A DNA stretch of 11,969 bases, taken from positions 1-11,969 of the forward strand of contig JAFWQM010000188.1 in assembly GCA_017509065.1 (NCBI GenBank), given 5' to 3'. Under the pieces are notes generated by a model. The model saw only the letters and a program-made list of their open reading frames with translations, was not told where the DNA came from and ran no database searches. A program made the translations under genes and the position numbers. Shown one piece after another: positions 1 to 7,904 of this stretch; the first letter of the stretch is position 1, and the number at the start of each line of letters is the position of its first letter. The DNA comes from Clostridia bacterium (GTDB lineage: Bacteria > Bacillota_A > Clostridia > Christensenellales > Aristaeellaceae).

Positions 1-1197
1 AAGGTTCAGGCGCATTTCATCCGCCGACAGTCCGAATCCAAGGTGCGGCTGAACGACGCGGTACAGGAATTCATCGAGACCTCCCGCGACCTGAAAAGCT
101 GCAACGCAGAGGACGCTTATTTGAAGGAGCTGGATAGCAAAATCGACGATGTGGAGAAGAAAGCCATCGGCGCGGAGCTGGGCCAGGCGGCCTTCATTGT
201 TTCAGCTCAGCTGATCCTGAAAATCGGCATCGGCACGGTGGCCGTGGCTGGCAGCGCGATGCTCCTGCAGGGACGGCTGAACGTGATGGAGTTCTTCTCC
301 TTCCTGCTGGTGGCTTCCCGGCTGTATGAGCCCATGAGCGGCAACCTGATCAATTTAGGCATGCTGAACCTGCTGACCGTTCCCATGGAGCGGATGAACG
401 AAATCGCGGATCATCCGGCGCAGACCGGAATGAAGGACTTCCATCCGGCGGGATATGATATCCGCTTTGAAAACGTCGGATTCTCCTACGATCAGGACAA
501 AACCGTTCTTCGGGATGTGACCTTTACCGCGAAGCAGGGCCAGGTCACAGCGCTTGTCGGCCCGTCCGGGGGCGGAAAAACTACCGTTTCCCGCCTGGCG
601 GCGCGGTTCTGGGATGTCACAAAAGGCCGGATCACGGTGGGCGGACAGGATATTTCCCGCATTGATCCGGAAACCCTGCTGGGCGTTTATTCCATTGTGT
701 TCCAGGACGTGACGCTGTTCAACAACAGCATTCTGGAGAACATCCGCGTCGGGAAAAAGGACGCCCCGGATGAAGAAGTGCTGGCGGCGGCAAAGCTTGC
801 TAACTGCGATGAATTCGCGCTGAAGCTGCCCCAGGGATATGCAACGATGATCGGCGAAAACGGCAGCGAACTCTCCGGCGGCGAGCGCCAGCGCATTTCC
901 ATCGCCCGGGCCTTCCTTAAGGACGCGCCGATCATCCTGTTGGACGAAGCCAGCGCCAGCCTGGACGTGGAGAATGAGACGGCCATTCAGGAAGCGCTCT
1001 CCCGCCTGATCCGGAACAAGACTGTGATCGTGATTGCCCATCGGATGCGCACAGTCAGCGGCGCGGACAAAATCGTGGTACTGGCCGACGGGAAGATCGC
1101 AGAAACAGGAAGCCCCGCCGAACTCATGAAGAAAAACGACGGTATTTTCCGCCGTATGGCGCAGTTCCAAGTGTCCAGCGCGGAATGGAGCATTTGA
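1..1197 (+). CDS. ABC transporter permease/ATP-binding protein, 5'-truncated by window edge
   Basis: This is a half-transporter of the exporter type, with membrane domain and nucleotide-binding domain in one chain. The reading frame is open from base 1, so the true start lies outside the window. What remains is the end of the membrane domain, with hydrophobic stretches around codons 63-82 and 95-110, followed by a complete ATPase domain. Visible motifs are Walker A GPSGGGKTT, Q-loop VFQD, signature LSGGERQR, Walker B IILLDEAS and the H-loop AHR. The C-terminal QVSSAEWSI tail resembles that of IrtB/YbtQ-like and MdlB-like exporters, which often work as heterodimers whose partner gene is adjacent; the partner would be to the left. 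The substrate cannot be read from the sequence. The gpmA remnant starts 20 bp downstream on the same strand. The ATPase assignment is secure, the subfamily is not. Confidence 0.93.
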   Translation, partial: KVQAHFIRRQSESKVRLNDAVQEFIETSRDLKSCNAEDAYLKELDSKIDDVEKKAIGAELGQAAFIVSAQLILKIGIGTVAVAGSAMLLQGRLNVMEFFSFLLVASRLYEPMSGNLINLGMLNLLTVPMERMNEIADHPAQTGMKDFHPAGYDIRFENVGFSYDQDKTVLRDVTFTAKQGQVTALVGPSGGGKTTVSRLAARFWDVTKGRITVGGQDISRIDPETLLGVYSIVFQDVTLFNNSILENIRVGKKDAPDEEVLAAAKLANCDEFALKLPQGYATMIGENGSELSGGERQRISIARAFLKDAPIILLDEASASLDVENETAIQEALSRLIRNKTVIVIAHRMRTVSGADKIVVLADGKIAETGSPAELMKKNDGIFRRMAQFQVSSAEWSI

Positions 1198-1217
1198 TTG
1201 CGGAAGGAGAATAATCT

Positions 1218-1586
1218 ATGATGAAATTGGTATTGGTTCGTCATGGCGAGAGCGAGTGGAACAAACTTAACCTGTTTACCGGCTGGACTGACGTGGATTT
1301 GAGCGAGAAGGGTCATGAGGAGGCCAATGTAAAGCATTTTTTTCGGAATGGAGAAGTTGTTGTGAAAAAAGACTTGCCGCGAGATGAAATTGAAGCTAAA
1401 CTGAAAATGGCAAAAACAGAATTGGAATCTGCTGGATTCATTCATTCACGTGATCTTCGTAAACATATAGGATTAAAACTCGTCAAAACTCTACTATATA
1501 TTGCGGCATCAGAAGCTCACCAAGCACAACATGCGGTATGCTCATGCTGTATTTTTGATTCTAAGCCTTTCGAAACGACAAGATAA
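1218..1586 (+). pseudogene. gpmA: phosphoglycerate mutase (gpmA) 5' fragment fused to unrelated sequence
   Basis: The first 36 codons match the start of 2,3-bisphosphoglycerate-dependent phosphoglycerate mutase: [14 protein letters not shown] with the RHG phospho-histidine motif (His9), then [17 protein letters not shown]. The enzyme interconverts 3- and 2-phosphoglycerate in glycolysis and is normally about 230-250 residues. After Ala36 (base 1325) homology stops. The frame continues for 86 codons of AT-rich sequence that I do not recognise ([20 protein letters not shown]...), ending at 1586. The second catalytic histidine and most of the active site are missing, so this product cannot be a working mutase. 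The native start is well formed: AAGGAGA lies 8 bases before the first of two consecutive ATGs. Either a recombination or insertion truncated the gene, or the window carries an assembly chimera. Confidence 0.85.
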
Positions 1587-1669
1587 TACATTTCCTCATC
1601 TATAAGGATGATAATCGCTCTCAGAGCAAAAGCCACAATGACAGCATGGAAAATGCACTTGATCTTTTT
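1326..1669. other. AT-rich segment of foreign appearance between the gpmA break and sbcC
   Basis: Base composition shifts abruptly to AT-rich at about 1326 and stays so until the end of sbcC. The gpmA-fused frame runs through to 1586; a GTG at about 1362, preceded by GGAG, could start a short protein of ~75 residues ([20 protein letters not shown]...), but I recognise no family. From 1587 to 1669 I see no gene, no convincing terminator and no repeat. The composition suggests horizontally acquired or rearranged DNA. Confidence 0.55.
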
Positions 1670-4300
1670 CTACACACATGAAGTTATTTTTGATCCAGTC
1701 ATTGTCTTGGACACAACGATTTGTTTTTCAATCCTTTCTTCCAAATCATGCACATGAGAGATGATCCCGATGAGCCGTTTTCCATCAGCCAGAGAGGAAA
1801 GCACTTGCAGTGAATTGCGCAAGGCATTTTCGTCCAGGGTGCCAAAGCCCTCGTCGATGAACATAGCGTCCATGCGGATTGCTCCGCTTTGGGCCTGCAC
1901 CACGTCGGAAAGGCCCAGAGCAAGGGCCAGGCTGGCCAGGAAGGATTCGCCGCCGGAGAGGGTGCTGACGTCCCGCCACTGACCGGTGGCACGGTCTAGT
2001 ACGTCCAAGTCCAGGCCGCTTTGGTGCACGCGATCCCGGGCTTCTTCCTTGCAGCGTAGGGTGAACAGACCGTCCGTCAGCACTGTAAGGCGCTTGTTGG
2101 CGGCGGCCACCACCTGCTTGAAATAGTATTGCTGGACGTACGCCTCGAAGGTCATTTTTGCCCGACGATTACCGCCAGCGATCCCGGCACAGCAGTTGTA
2201 CAGATCCCGGATTACCGCCCAGTTTTCTTCCCGGCGCTTCTGCTGCCTGCGGGCTTCCTTGATTTCTTTCAACGCGTCCTCGTGGATCGTCAGCTTTTTG
2301 GCGACGGCTTTTTCGGCATTCTCGGCGTTCGTCCGGATTGCATCCTGCTCCAGACGCTGCTGTTCCAGGGCGGCAACGTCTGTTTTTTCTTTACCGGACA
2401 GCTTTTCTTTCAGGGAAGCTACCTGATCTGCCAACGATTTCTTCTGTTCTCCGTATGCCCGAATCTGCCGGTCCAGGTCTTCCGTCTCCGCATCCGACAG
2501 TTTGGCCAACTGATAAGCGCGCTCGTCTTCAAATCCAGCAGCAGCCAGTTTCTCCCTGAACCGAATACGCAATTCCTCCGCGGATTTGCGCAAGGCATCC
2601 ATCCGCTGCCTGCCCTGATCCAGGACAGTACGGCTTTTTTCTGCCTGGACACTCAGATCGTTCATTGTTTTCCGGGCGGATTCGGTGGCGTCGCGGTACC
2701 GCTGTGCCTGTTGCTGCATTTCCTCAATCCGCTGCTTCAGATCAGCCTCCGTTTCATCCTCCCGGATGCCTGCTTCCTGCAACCGGGCCTGGCAGGCGGT
2801 AATGCCGGATTTGAGGGCGGTCAGTTCCGTATCGGCGGCATGCAGCGCGTCGGCAGCCTGACGATGCTTTTGTTCCGCTGCTTCCATGGCCTCTTTAGTG
2901 ACGGCTTCCGCGGACAGCTCTGCGGGATGGGGATGGGCCGTGGAGCCGCACACGGGGCAGGGCTGGCCTTCAATAAGCTCTGCCGCCAGCAGACCCGCCT
3001 GGCTGCGGTAATAACCTTCTTTGGCCGCGGTATAGGCTTCGTCGGCCTGTTTGCTGTCGTCCAACAAGCCTGCGATTTTTTTCTGTTGTTTTTCCAGCTT
3101 CTTTTGCTGCTTATCCAGATCCTTGCAGACCGGGATGCAGTCTTCCAGTTTCTTGGCGGAAGTAAGTAACTTGTCCGCTTCCTCCGTGTGCGACTCTGTC
3201 GCTTTCAACTGTTCCTCTGCTGCCGGCAGGGCTTCTTCGGCGGTTTGCAGGGCCTGCTTTGCCTGATCCAGTTCCTTTTCCAGACTTACTATGTCATTGG
3301 CGTTTCCCGCCAGCAGCGCTTCGTCGGCAGCCAGGCCTTGGGCCTTCCGGGCTTTGCTCATTTTTTCCGCCTGCTCGTCCATATGGGCCTGGTCATCCAG
3401 CAGCGTTTGCATTGCGGTTTGCACTTTTTCAAGGGTATCAAAATCGGCGTTGATCGCCTTTCCCTGCTCGATCACGGCAATCAGACGCGCCACCTGCTCT
3501 GCTGCGTTTTCTTTTTCCCGTTTGGCGGCTTCCCGGGCTTTCTTTTCACTCTCCAACAAATGCTCCAGACATTCCGCCAACAGGTCGGCATACTTGGATT
3601 CCTGGCAATACAGGGCGATGCTGTCCCGCTCCGGGAAGTCCGGCTCGGGATCGATCTTGCCCGCGGCGATCTTGATGCGCTGATCCAGCTGCTCTTTTTC
3701 CTTACTGTTGCCGCTGTTCATTTCCTGCAGTTTGCGCTGCAAAGAAGCGTATGGAGAGGTATTGAACAGCTTCTGAAATAGCGCCTTCCGGTCGTCGGAG
3801 GAAGCGTTGAGGATCTTCAAAAAATCGCCTTGCGCGATCATCACCGTCTGGGTAAACTGATCCTGGGTCAGGCCCATCAGCGCATAGACTTTGTCGTTCA
3901 CATTCCGGAGGCCCTCGATGATTTCGCCGGTATCAAGGTTAGTGAGCTTGGCATTGGCGGTCTGCGTGGTGGTACCTTCGCCGCTCAGCTTCGGCCGCTC
4001 GTATTCGGGATTGCGCCGGATGCACCAGGCTTCGTCCTTGTGACGGAAGATCAGCTCGACGTAGGTTTCCGTTTTTGCCGCAGCGTAATCCGAACGGAAG
4101 GATTTGCTCTTGCGGCGCTCTTTGCCGCCGGACGCTTCGCCGTACAGGGCGAAGCTGATGGCATCGAAAATGGTGGTTTTGCCTGCGCCGGTATCCCCGG
4201 CGATCAGGAAAATGCCCGTTTCGCCGAACACGGAAAAATCCACCGTGGTTTCCCCGGCGTAGGGCCCGAAGGCGGACATGACCAGCTTGATGGGCTTCAT
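1670..4300 (-). CDS. sbcC: exonuclease subunit SbcC (Rad50-like SMC ATPase)
   Basis: This is the ATPase subunit of the SbcCD nuclease, which opens hairpins, cruciforms and blocked DNA ends. N-terminal Walker A is AGDTGAGKTT (residues ~34-43) and the Q-loop is IAQGDF (~155-160). Two long coiled-coil arms rich in Glu, Lys, Gln and Ala flank the zinc hook CPVC at 448-451, almost exactly mid-protein. The C-terminal lobe has signature LSGGE (781-785), Walker B AMFIDEGFGTLDE (812-824) and the switch histidine in ISH (849). At 876 residues it is shorter than E. coli SbcC (1048), the difference being in the coil arms. Its ATG overlaps the sbcD stop as ATGA, and its GGAGGAAACGCC ribosome site lies inside sbcD, so the two are translationally coupled. 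The last residues abut AT-rich DNA but the C-terminus looks complete. Confidence 0.97.
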   Translation of the reverse strand: MKPIKLVMSAFGPYAGETTVDFSVFGETGIFLIAGDTGAGKTTIFDAISFALYGEASGGKERRKSKSFRSDYAAAKTETYVELIFRHKDEAWCIRRNPEYERPKLSGEGTTTQTANAKLTNLDTGEIIEGLRNVNDKVYALMGLTQDQFTQTVMIAQGDFLKILNASSDDRKALFQKLFNTSPYASLQRKLQEMNSGNSKEKEQLDQRIKIAAGKIDPEPDFPERDSIALYCQESKYADLLAECLEHLLESEKKAREAAKREKENAAEQVARLIAVIEQGKAINADFDTLEKVQTAMQTLLDDQAHMDEQAEKMSKARKAQGLAADEALLAGNANDIVSLEKELDQAKQALQTAEEALPAAEEQLKATESHTEEADKLLTSAKKLEDCIPVCKDLDKQQKKLEKQQKKIAGLLDDSKQADEAYTAAKEGYYRSQAGLLAAELIEGQPCPVCGSTAHPHPAELSAEAVTKEAMEAAEQKHRQAADALHAADTELTALKSGITACQARLQEAGIREDETEADLKQRIEEMQQQAQRYRDATESARKTMNDLSVQAEKSRTVLDQGRQRMDALRKSAEELRIRFREKLAAAGFEDERAYQLAKLSDAETEDLDRQIRAYGEQKKSLADQVASLKEKLSGKEKTDVAALEQQRLEQDAIRTNAENAEKAVAKKLTIHEDALKEIKEARRQQKRREENWAVIRDLYNCCAGIAGGNRRAKMTFEAYVQQYYFKQVVAAANKRLTVLTDGLFTLRCKEEARDRVHQSGLDLDVLDRATGQWRDVSTLSGGESFLASLALALGLSDVVQAQSGAIRMDAMFIDEGFGTLDENALRNSLQVLSSLADGKRLIGIISHVHDLEERIEKQIVVSKTMTGSKITSCV

Positions 4301-5418
4301 GGCGTTTCCTCCAATTCCCGGAGCACCTTGTCCAGCACCTTCAAATGCGCGTCGCTCGGCTCCTGGTCGTTGTTCTGCAGCCGGTAAAAATCGCTGAACA
4401 GCTCGGGCACGGTCTTGTTTTCCATGCTCTGGGTCGCCAGCACGTCCACGTCGTATTTTGTCCGGGAATTGACGATGGAAAACTTCATCATGTTGGGGAA
4501 ATTGACGCTCAGCGTCACTCGGGCGTCGGGCGGCGGCATTTCGTCATGGATGGTGACCCAGACGTAATCCTCGGAATAGGGCAGGCGCATGAGATCGTCC
4601 AGTTTTCCTTCGATGAGCAGCACGTCATGGAGGGGATACAGCGGCACGGTGCGCACTTCGATATCGCCCTTTTCCTGTATGTCCACGATGGCCACGCTCT
4701 TTTTGTGGTTGGCTTCGGAGAAGGAATATTTCAGCGGCGATCCGGCATAGCGCAGGGTGTCGCGCAGCACCTTCTGCGGCTTGTGGATGTGCCCAAGGGC
4801 CACGTAATCAAAGGCATCGAACACCGCCGCGTCGATGTTGTCCAGCCCGCCCACGGCGCGCTCCTCGGAATCGGAGGTTTCAGAGCCGGTGATGAACTGG
4901 TGGCACAGGAGGATATTCCGCTTTTTCGGATCGACAGGCGTTTGCCGCAGCACCGCTTCCACGGCGTCCTGATAGGTCGTGATCTTCTCTTCCGGCAACT
5001 TCCGCTTCACCTGCGACGGGCGCAGGAAGGGCAGCATCCAGACAACAATTTCTCCATCCCGATCCTGCAGGGTGACGCTTTGCATCTTCCCGTCAAACGC
5101 CTCCGACACATACACCCCGGAGGACTTGATCAGCGAAGAAAAGTACGAGATTCGCAGAGCGGAATCGTGATTGCCGCTGATGATGAATACCTTTTTACCC
5201 AGCTCCACCAGCTGCGAAACAAACGAATCAAACAGCGCCATGGCCTCCGCCTGGGGCGACGACCGCTGGTACACGTCCCCGGCGATCAGCACAGCATCCA
5301 CCTTTTCGCTGTCCGTGATGGATATAATCTGCTGTAATACCGCTTCCTGATCCGGAAGCAGAGACCAGTCGTTCATTTGTTTTCCCAGGTGCAGGTCAGC
5401 CAGATGAAGAAATCTCAT
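4297..5418 (-). CDS. sbcD: exonuclease subunit SbcD (Mre11-like metallophosphoesterase)
   Basis: This is the nuclease subunit of SbcCD. The calcineurin-like phosphoesterase metal-binding motifs are all present in order: LADLHLG (Asp8, His10), LIAGDVY (Asp48), ISGNHD (Asn83, His84), LLCHQF (His173) and LGHIH (His210, His212). The C-terminal third carries the usual SbcD cap region. The length of 373 residues is normal. The ATG at 5418 is supported by AAGGAGCAACC just upstream. sbcC follows with a 4-base overlap, the usual sbcDC order. The gene is separated from mltG, upstream on the same strand, by 278 bp that contain a large palindrome and a hairpin terminator, so sbcDC is probably its own transcription unit. 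SbcCD attacks long palindromes, so a palindrome in its own leader is a notable coincidence. Confidence 0.97.
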   Translation of the reverse strand: MRFLHLADLHLGKQMNDWSLLPDQEAVLQQIISITDSEKVDAVLIAGDVYQRSSPQAEAMALFDSFVSQLVELGKKVFIISGNHDSALRISYFSSLIKSSGVYVSEAFDGKMQSVTLQDRDGEIVVWMLPFLRPSQVKRKLPEEKITTYQDAVEAVLRQTPVDPKKRNILLCHQFITGSETSDSEERAVGGLDNIDAAVFDAFDYVALGHIHKPQKVLRDTLRYAGSPLKYSFSEANHKKSVAIVDIQEKGDIEVRTVPLYPLHDVLLIEGKLDDLMRLPYSEDYVWVTIHDEMPPPDARVTLSVNFPNMMKFSIVNSRTKYDVDVLATQSMENKTVPELFSDFYRLQNNDQEPSDAHLKVLDKVLRELEETP

Positions 5419-5433
5419 GGTTGCTCCTTGAAG

Positions 5434-5628
5434 TTATTCTCAATAAATAATATTGCTCGCCCAATTGAATCGTGAATTCAGATGCGGGATGAGAAATCGT
5501 TCCAGACAAGGAACGAAACCGCAGGAATACTGGAGGTATTTCAAGGTTGAGTGACGCAGGATGGATCGATTTATCGCCCGCAGATAATTCATGATTTAGT
5601 TGGGCAAGCAATAATTATTCATAGAAAT
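5434..5628. repeat. ~195-bp near-palindromic element in the sbcD leader
   Basis: The segment is a long imperfect inverted repeat. The left arm (5434-5505) and the reverse complement of the right arm (5561-5628) share blocks in the same order: TTGCTYGCCCAAY, ATCRTGAATT, then GCGGG and AAATCGWTCCA. The ~55-bp centre holds two more hairpins: CGTTCC/GGAACG (5498-5515) and GGAATAC/GTATTTC with loop TGGAG (5524-5542). No protein is encoded. It could be a MITE-like or dispersed palindromic repeat, or a structured RNA if transcribed into the sbcD leader. A 71-codon minus-strand frame across it has no recognisable content. Confidence 0.75.
5447..5476 (-). promoter_or_regulatory. weak candidate promoter for sbcDC
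   Basis: On the minus strand TTCACG and TATTAT are separated by 18 bases and would start transcription about 20 bases before the sbcD ATG. The match is only partial and the site lies inside the left arm of the palindromic element, so this is a weak inference. Confidence 0.28.
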
Positions 5629-5634
5629 AAAATG

Positions 5635-5669
5635 AGCTGCTTCAACTTTTTTCAGCGAAGCAGCTTTTT
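5635..5669. terminator. hairpin terminator downstream of mltG, possibly bidirectional
   Basis: A perfect 9-bp stem, AGCTGCTTC (5635-5643) with GAAGCAGCT (5657-5665), encloses a 13-base loop. Read on the minus strand it follows the mltG stop by ~30 bases and is followed by CATTTTATTTC. Read on the plus strand it is followed by TTTTT. It most likely ends the ylbF-mltG transcript. Confidence 0.65.
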
Positions 5670-5696
5670 CAGATTCTCTCAAACGATACTGTACGG

Positions 5697-6884
5697 TTAC
5701 AGTCCCCTTTCGCGGTCATACGCCTGCCACAGCGGGGCGTAAATGCTCACGGCGAGCTCGTGCTCCTGCAGGGTGCGGCTGAAATGCAGTTCGCCGGTAT
5801 CGGGATCCTTGGAGCAGAAATACAGGTATTCATCCCGCACATACTCTTCGTCGGGATACAGCGCCGCACGGATGGCAGCGGGCGAAGGAGAGCAGATCGG
5901 CCCCAGCGGCAGACCCTTGACAATGTAGGTGTTATAAGGCGAATTGACCTTCAGATCGCTGTCGGTCAGCGCCATGCGCTTGACGCCGCTGGCATACTTC
6001 ACCGTCACGTCGCTGCCAAGGGTCATGTTTTTCCTGAGCCGATTATGGAATACGGCGGACACCTTGGCAAAATCCTGGGTTTTGGCTTCTTTTTCGATCA
6101 TGGACGCCAAAGTCAGAACCTGATCCATGGTCATGCCGAGCTCTTCCGCGCGGGCATGGAATTCCTCGTTGAACACCGCTTCCGTCTGGCTGAGCAGTTT
6201 GCGGATCACGTCGTCCGGCGTGGCGCTGGTATAAATCTCATACGTATCCGGGGCAAGATAGCCCTCCAGCGCAAACTGCCGGGACGCGGCGTTGGGAGAG
6301 GCCAGCACGTCGGCGATGTAGTAATACCCGGAAAAGACCGCGCCGGTTTTGCACAGGTTCAGGAACACGCTCTCGTTTTCGATCACCTTCTGCGCGGCCA
6401 GGTATTCGGCGATGTCCCGCACCGTCCATCCGGGGATGATGGTGATATTCCGGGTAATGGGGTTGCCGTCGCCGGTGGTGAGCAGATCCATGATCTGCCG
6501 CATGCCCATGGCGCGATTCACTTTGTATTCTCCGGCCTGGATCTTTTGGCCGTAACCGAGGAAATCGGCCACGTATTTGAATACCGTGCGGTTATGGATC
6601 AGCCCGGCTTCTTCCAGGTTGTTGGCGACGCGGGTCAGGCTGCTGCCCGAGGCAACCACAAAGGTGATCTCGCTTTCGTCGCTTGCGTCCACCGGGGCGA
6701 GGAAATGGCTGTTCACCCAGTTCCAGCCGCCCATCAGCACGCCGGTCACCACCACGATCACGCACAGCGCAATGAGCAGCGGCCGCAGCAGCGTCCACAG
6801 CCAGCTGTACCAGAATACGCCGTATTCTCTTTCCCTGTGCAGTTCTTCAGGCGTATAATCCCGTTGTTCCTGATTTTTGTTCAA
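5697..6884 (-). CDS. mltG: endolytic transglycosylase MltG (YceG-like)
   Basis: MltG is an inner-membrane lytic transglycosylase that cleaves nascent glycan strands and so sets peptidoglycan strand length. The 395-residue protein has a short cytoplasmic N-terminus, one membrane anchor (about residues 33-52), a LysM-like region and the YceG catalytic domain. Family landmarks are LEGYLAPDTYEI (~206-217), LASMIEKEA with the catalytic Glu at 264, and NTYIVKGLPLGPICSPS (~318-334). The start codon is TTG at 6884, chosen because AGGAGG lies 5 bases upstream and the frame gives a natural N-terminus. The YlbF-type gene ends 18 bp upstream on the same strand, so the two probably share a transcript from the promoter near 7319-7347. 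Pairing of a ylbF-like gene with mltG is, as far as I recall, common in Clostridia. Confidence 0.95.
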   Translation of the reverse strand: MNKNQEQRDYTPEELHREREYGVFWYSWLWTLLRPLLIALCVIVVVTGVLMGGWNWVNSHFLAPVDASDESEITFVVASGSSLTRVANNLEEAGLIHNRTVFKYVADFLGYGQKIQAGEYKVNRAMGMRQIMDLLTTGDGNPITRNITIIPGWTVRDIAEYLAAQKVIENESVFLNLCKTGAVFSGYYYIADVLASPNAASRQFALEGYLAPDTYEIYTSATPDDVIRKLLSQTEAVFNEEFHARAEELGMTMDQVLTLASMIEKEAKTQDFAKVSAVFHNRLRKNMTLGSDVTVKYASGVKRMALTDSDLKVNSPYNTYIVKGLPLGPICSPSPAAIRAALYPDEEYVRDEYLYFCSKDPDTGELHFSRTLQEHELAVSIYAPLWQAYDRERGL

Positions 6885-6902
6885 CCTGTCCTCCTATGAC
6901 CG

Positions 6903-7250
6903 TCACCTGCCGGGCATGGGGATTTCCATGCCCGAAGCCCGGGTAAGGGTTTCAAAAATCTCAGCCATCATGCGCTGCATTTTCATTTCCGCCATCAGGA
7001 AGCCCGACGTGCGGCTGTCCGCGAACAGGAGCATGTTCAGGGAATTGAAGCGCTGCGTCTCGTCGCCGTCCATGCCCTGGCCGGAAAGCACGCGCATCTG
7101 CAGGCTGGTCTGCAGTTTGCGGTATTCCTGAATCAGCGCCTTGATGCCCGCGTCCTCGTCGATTCCTTTTTTCAGTTCGATGTATTCCCGGTATTCCGGG
7201 CTTTCCTGTATGGCCTGGGCCAATATCCCGGCCGCTTCCATCGCCTGCAT
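6903..7250 (-). CDS. YlbF/YmcA family protein
   Basis: This is a small all-helical protein of the YlbF/YmcA (Com_YlbF) family. In Bacillus subtilis the YlbF-YmcA-YaaT complex influences competence, sporulation, biofilm formation and RNase Y activity. The family-like features are the charged amphipathic helices: an N-terminal ILAQAIQESPEYREY stretch, then a segment around KALIQEYRKLQ, and an ending in repeated Met-rich helices. I chose the ATG at 7250 (115 residues) over an upstream in-frame ATG at 7268 because GGAGGG sits 6 bases before 7250, and that same site would fall inside the coding region of the longer version. The protein precedes mltG by 18 bp. Whether it acts on RNase Y here is unknown; the family call rests on sequence style and gene neighbourhood. 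Confidence 0.85.
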   Translation of the reverse strand: MQAMEAAGILAQAIQESPEYREYIELKKGIDEDAGIKALIQEYRKLQTSLQMRVLSGQGMDGDETQRFNSLNMLLFADSRTSGFLMAEMKMQRMMAEIFETLTRASGMEIPMPGR

Positions 7251-7318
7251 ATTGTTCCCTCCGATCATGATAACGATACATTCCCGCGCATTTATCCCTT
7301 ATAAAGAGGGACACGGAC

Positions 7319-7347
7319 ATTATAACAGGATTTTCACGGATTGAAAA
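7319..7347 (-). promoter_or_regulatory. sigma-A-like promoter for ylbF-mltG
   Basis: On the minus strand TTTTCA (7342-7347) and a perfect TATAAT (7319-7324) are 17 bases apart, and the -10 is preceded by TGT, giving an extended -10. Predicted transcription starts near 7312, leaving a leader of about 60 bases before the ATG at 7250. Confidence 0.7.
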
Positions 7348-7366
7348 GAGGTTACCTTTCATATAT

Positions 7367-7411
7367 CTGGGGGAAAGCATTCTTTGGCGGCCAAAGAATG
7401 GTTTCCCCCAG
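7367..7411. repeat. 45-bp near-perfect palindrome, short member of the GGGGGAAAC family
   Basis: Two 21-base arms, 7367-7387 and 7391-7411, pair with a single mismatch around a CGG spacer. The outer ends read CTGGGGGAAA and TTTCCCCCAG. The arms match the terminal inverted repeats of the larger element at 8021-8192 (GGGGGAAA..., ...CTTTG), so this looks like a copy that has lost its core. It lies between two divergent promoters and would not be in either transcript. It lacks a T-run, so it is not a standard terminator. Confidence 0.85.
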
Positions 7412-7455
7412 GAATACTTGAATCGAGAAACAGCAGAAAGAAGCACAAAAACCAT

Positions 7456-7484
7456 TTGCAAACATTTACTATATGTGGTATACT
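7456..7484 (+). promoter_or_regulatory. sigma-A-like promoter for the tautomerase gene
   Basis: TTGCAA (7456-7461) and TATACT (7479-7484) are separated by exactly 17 bases. The predicted start near 7491 gives a leader of about 65 bases before the GTG at 7556. Confidence 0.7.
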
Positions 7485-7555
7485 GACCTTGCTTCATCCA
7501 CCGGATGAACCGTGCCGCGCCCGTTTTCGCGACAGGAATCAAAGGAGGAAAAACC

Positions 7556-7897
7556 GTGCCGTTCATTCACACCCGGGTCAACCGTCCCATCTCCAAGGAA
7601 GCTGAAAAATCCATGGCGAAGCGGCTGGGCGAAGCCGTGTCGTTGCTTGGGAAAAGCGAAAACTGGCTGATGCTGCAATTTGAGGACAACTGCCGCATGT
7701 ATTTTAAAGGCGACTGCGGAAAGCCCCTGGCCTTTGTCAGCGTGAAGCTTTACGGCAGCGCGGACAGGGAAGCCTATCAGCGCTTTACCGCCGAAGCCAC
7801 ACGCATCCTGGGCGATACCCTGTCCGTTCCCACCGACGGCGTATATGTGGAATACGAGGAAACGGAGCACTGGGGCTGGCAGGGGGAAAACTTTTAG
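7556..7897 (+). CDS. MIF-like tautomerase superfamily protein
   Basis: The product is 113 residues and resembles macrophage migration inhibitory factor/phenylpyruvate tautomerase family proteins. These use an N-terminal proline, exposed after methionine removal, as the catalytic base. Here the start is GTG followed directly by CCG, giving (M)PFIHTRVNRPIS. AAAGGAGG lies just upstream, which decides this start over an upstream in-frame ATG that would bury the proline. Other family-like parts are the LGKSENWLMLQFED strand, a VSVKLYG strand and the C-terminal YVEYEETEHWGWQGENF. The family forms trimers and keto-enol tautomerises phenylpyruvate-like compounds; the actual substrate here is unknown. 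It is a single-gene unit with its own promoter and a terminator right after the stop codon. Confidence 0.9.
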   Translation: MPFIHTRVNRPISKEAEKSMAKRLGEAVSLLGKSENWLMLQFEDNCRMYFKGDCGKPLAFVSVKLYGSADREAYQRFTAEATRILGDTLSVPTDGVYVEYEETEHWGWQGENF

Positions 7898-7904
7898 TAC
7901 GGAA

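Noticed and set aside
2129..3169. Long plus-strand open frame (346 codons) opposite sbcC
   Set aside because: It is antisense to a gene with full SbcC motifs, has no recognisable domain and an implausible Phe/Leu-rich composition; it is a mirror of sbcC codon usage.
4345..5337. Plus-strand open frame (330 codons) opposite sbcD
   Set aside because: It lies wholly within sbcD on the other strand, is His/Gly/Val-rich and has no family features.
5396..5611. 71-codon minus-strand frame overlapping the sbcD start
   Set aside because: It is made of palindromic element sequence and overlaps sbcD in another frame; no recognisable protein.
5760..6899. Plus-strand open frame (379 codons) opposite mltG
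   Set aside because: It is antisense to a clearly conserved mltG and has no motif or ribosome site.
7367..7411. Palindrome as a Rho-independent terminator
   Set aside because: There is no T-run on either side and no gene end nearby; it lies upstream of two divergent promoters.
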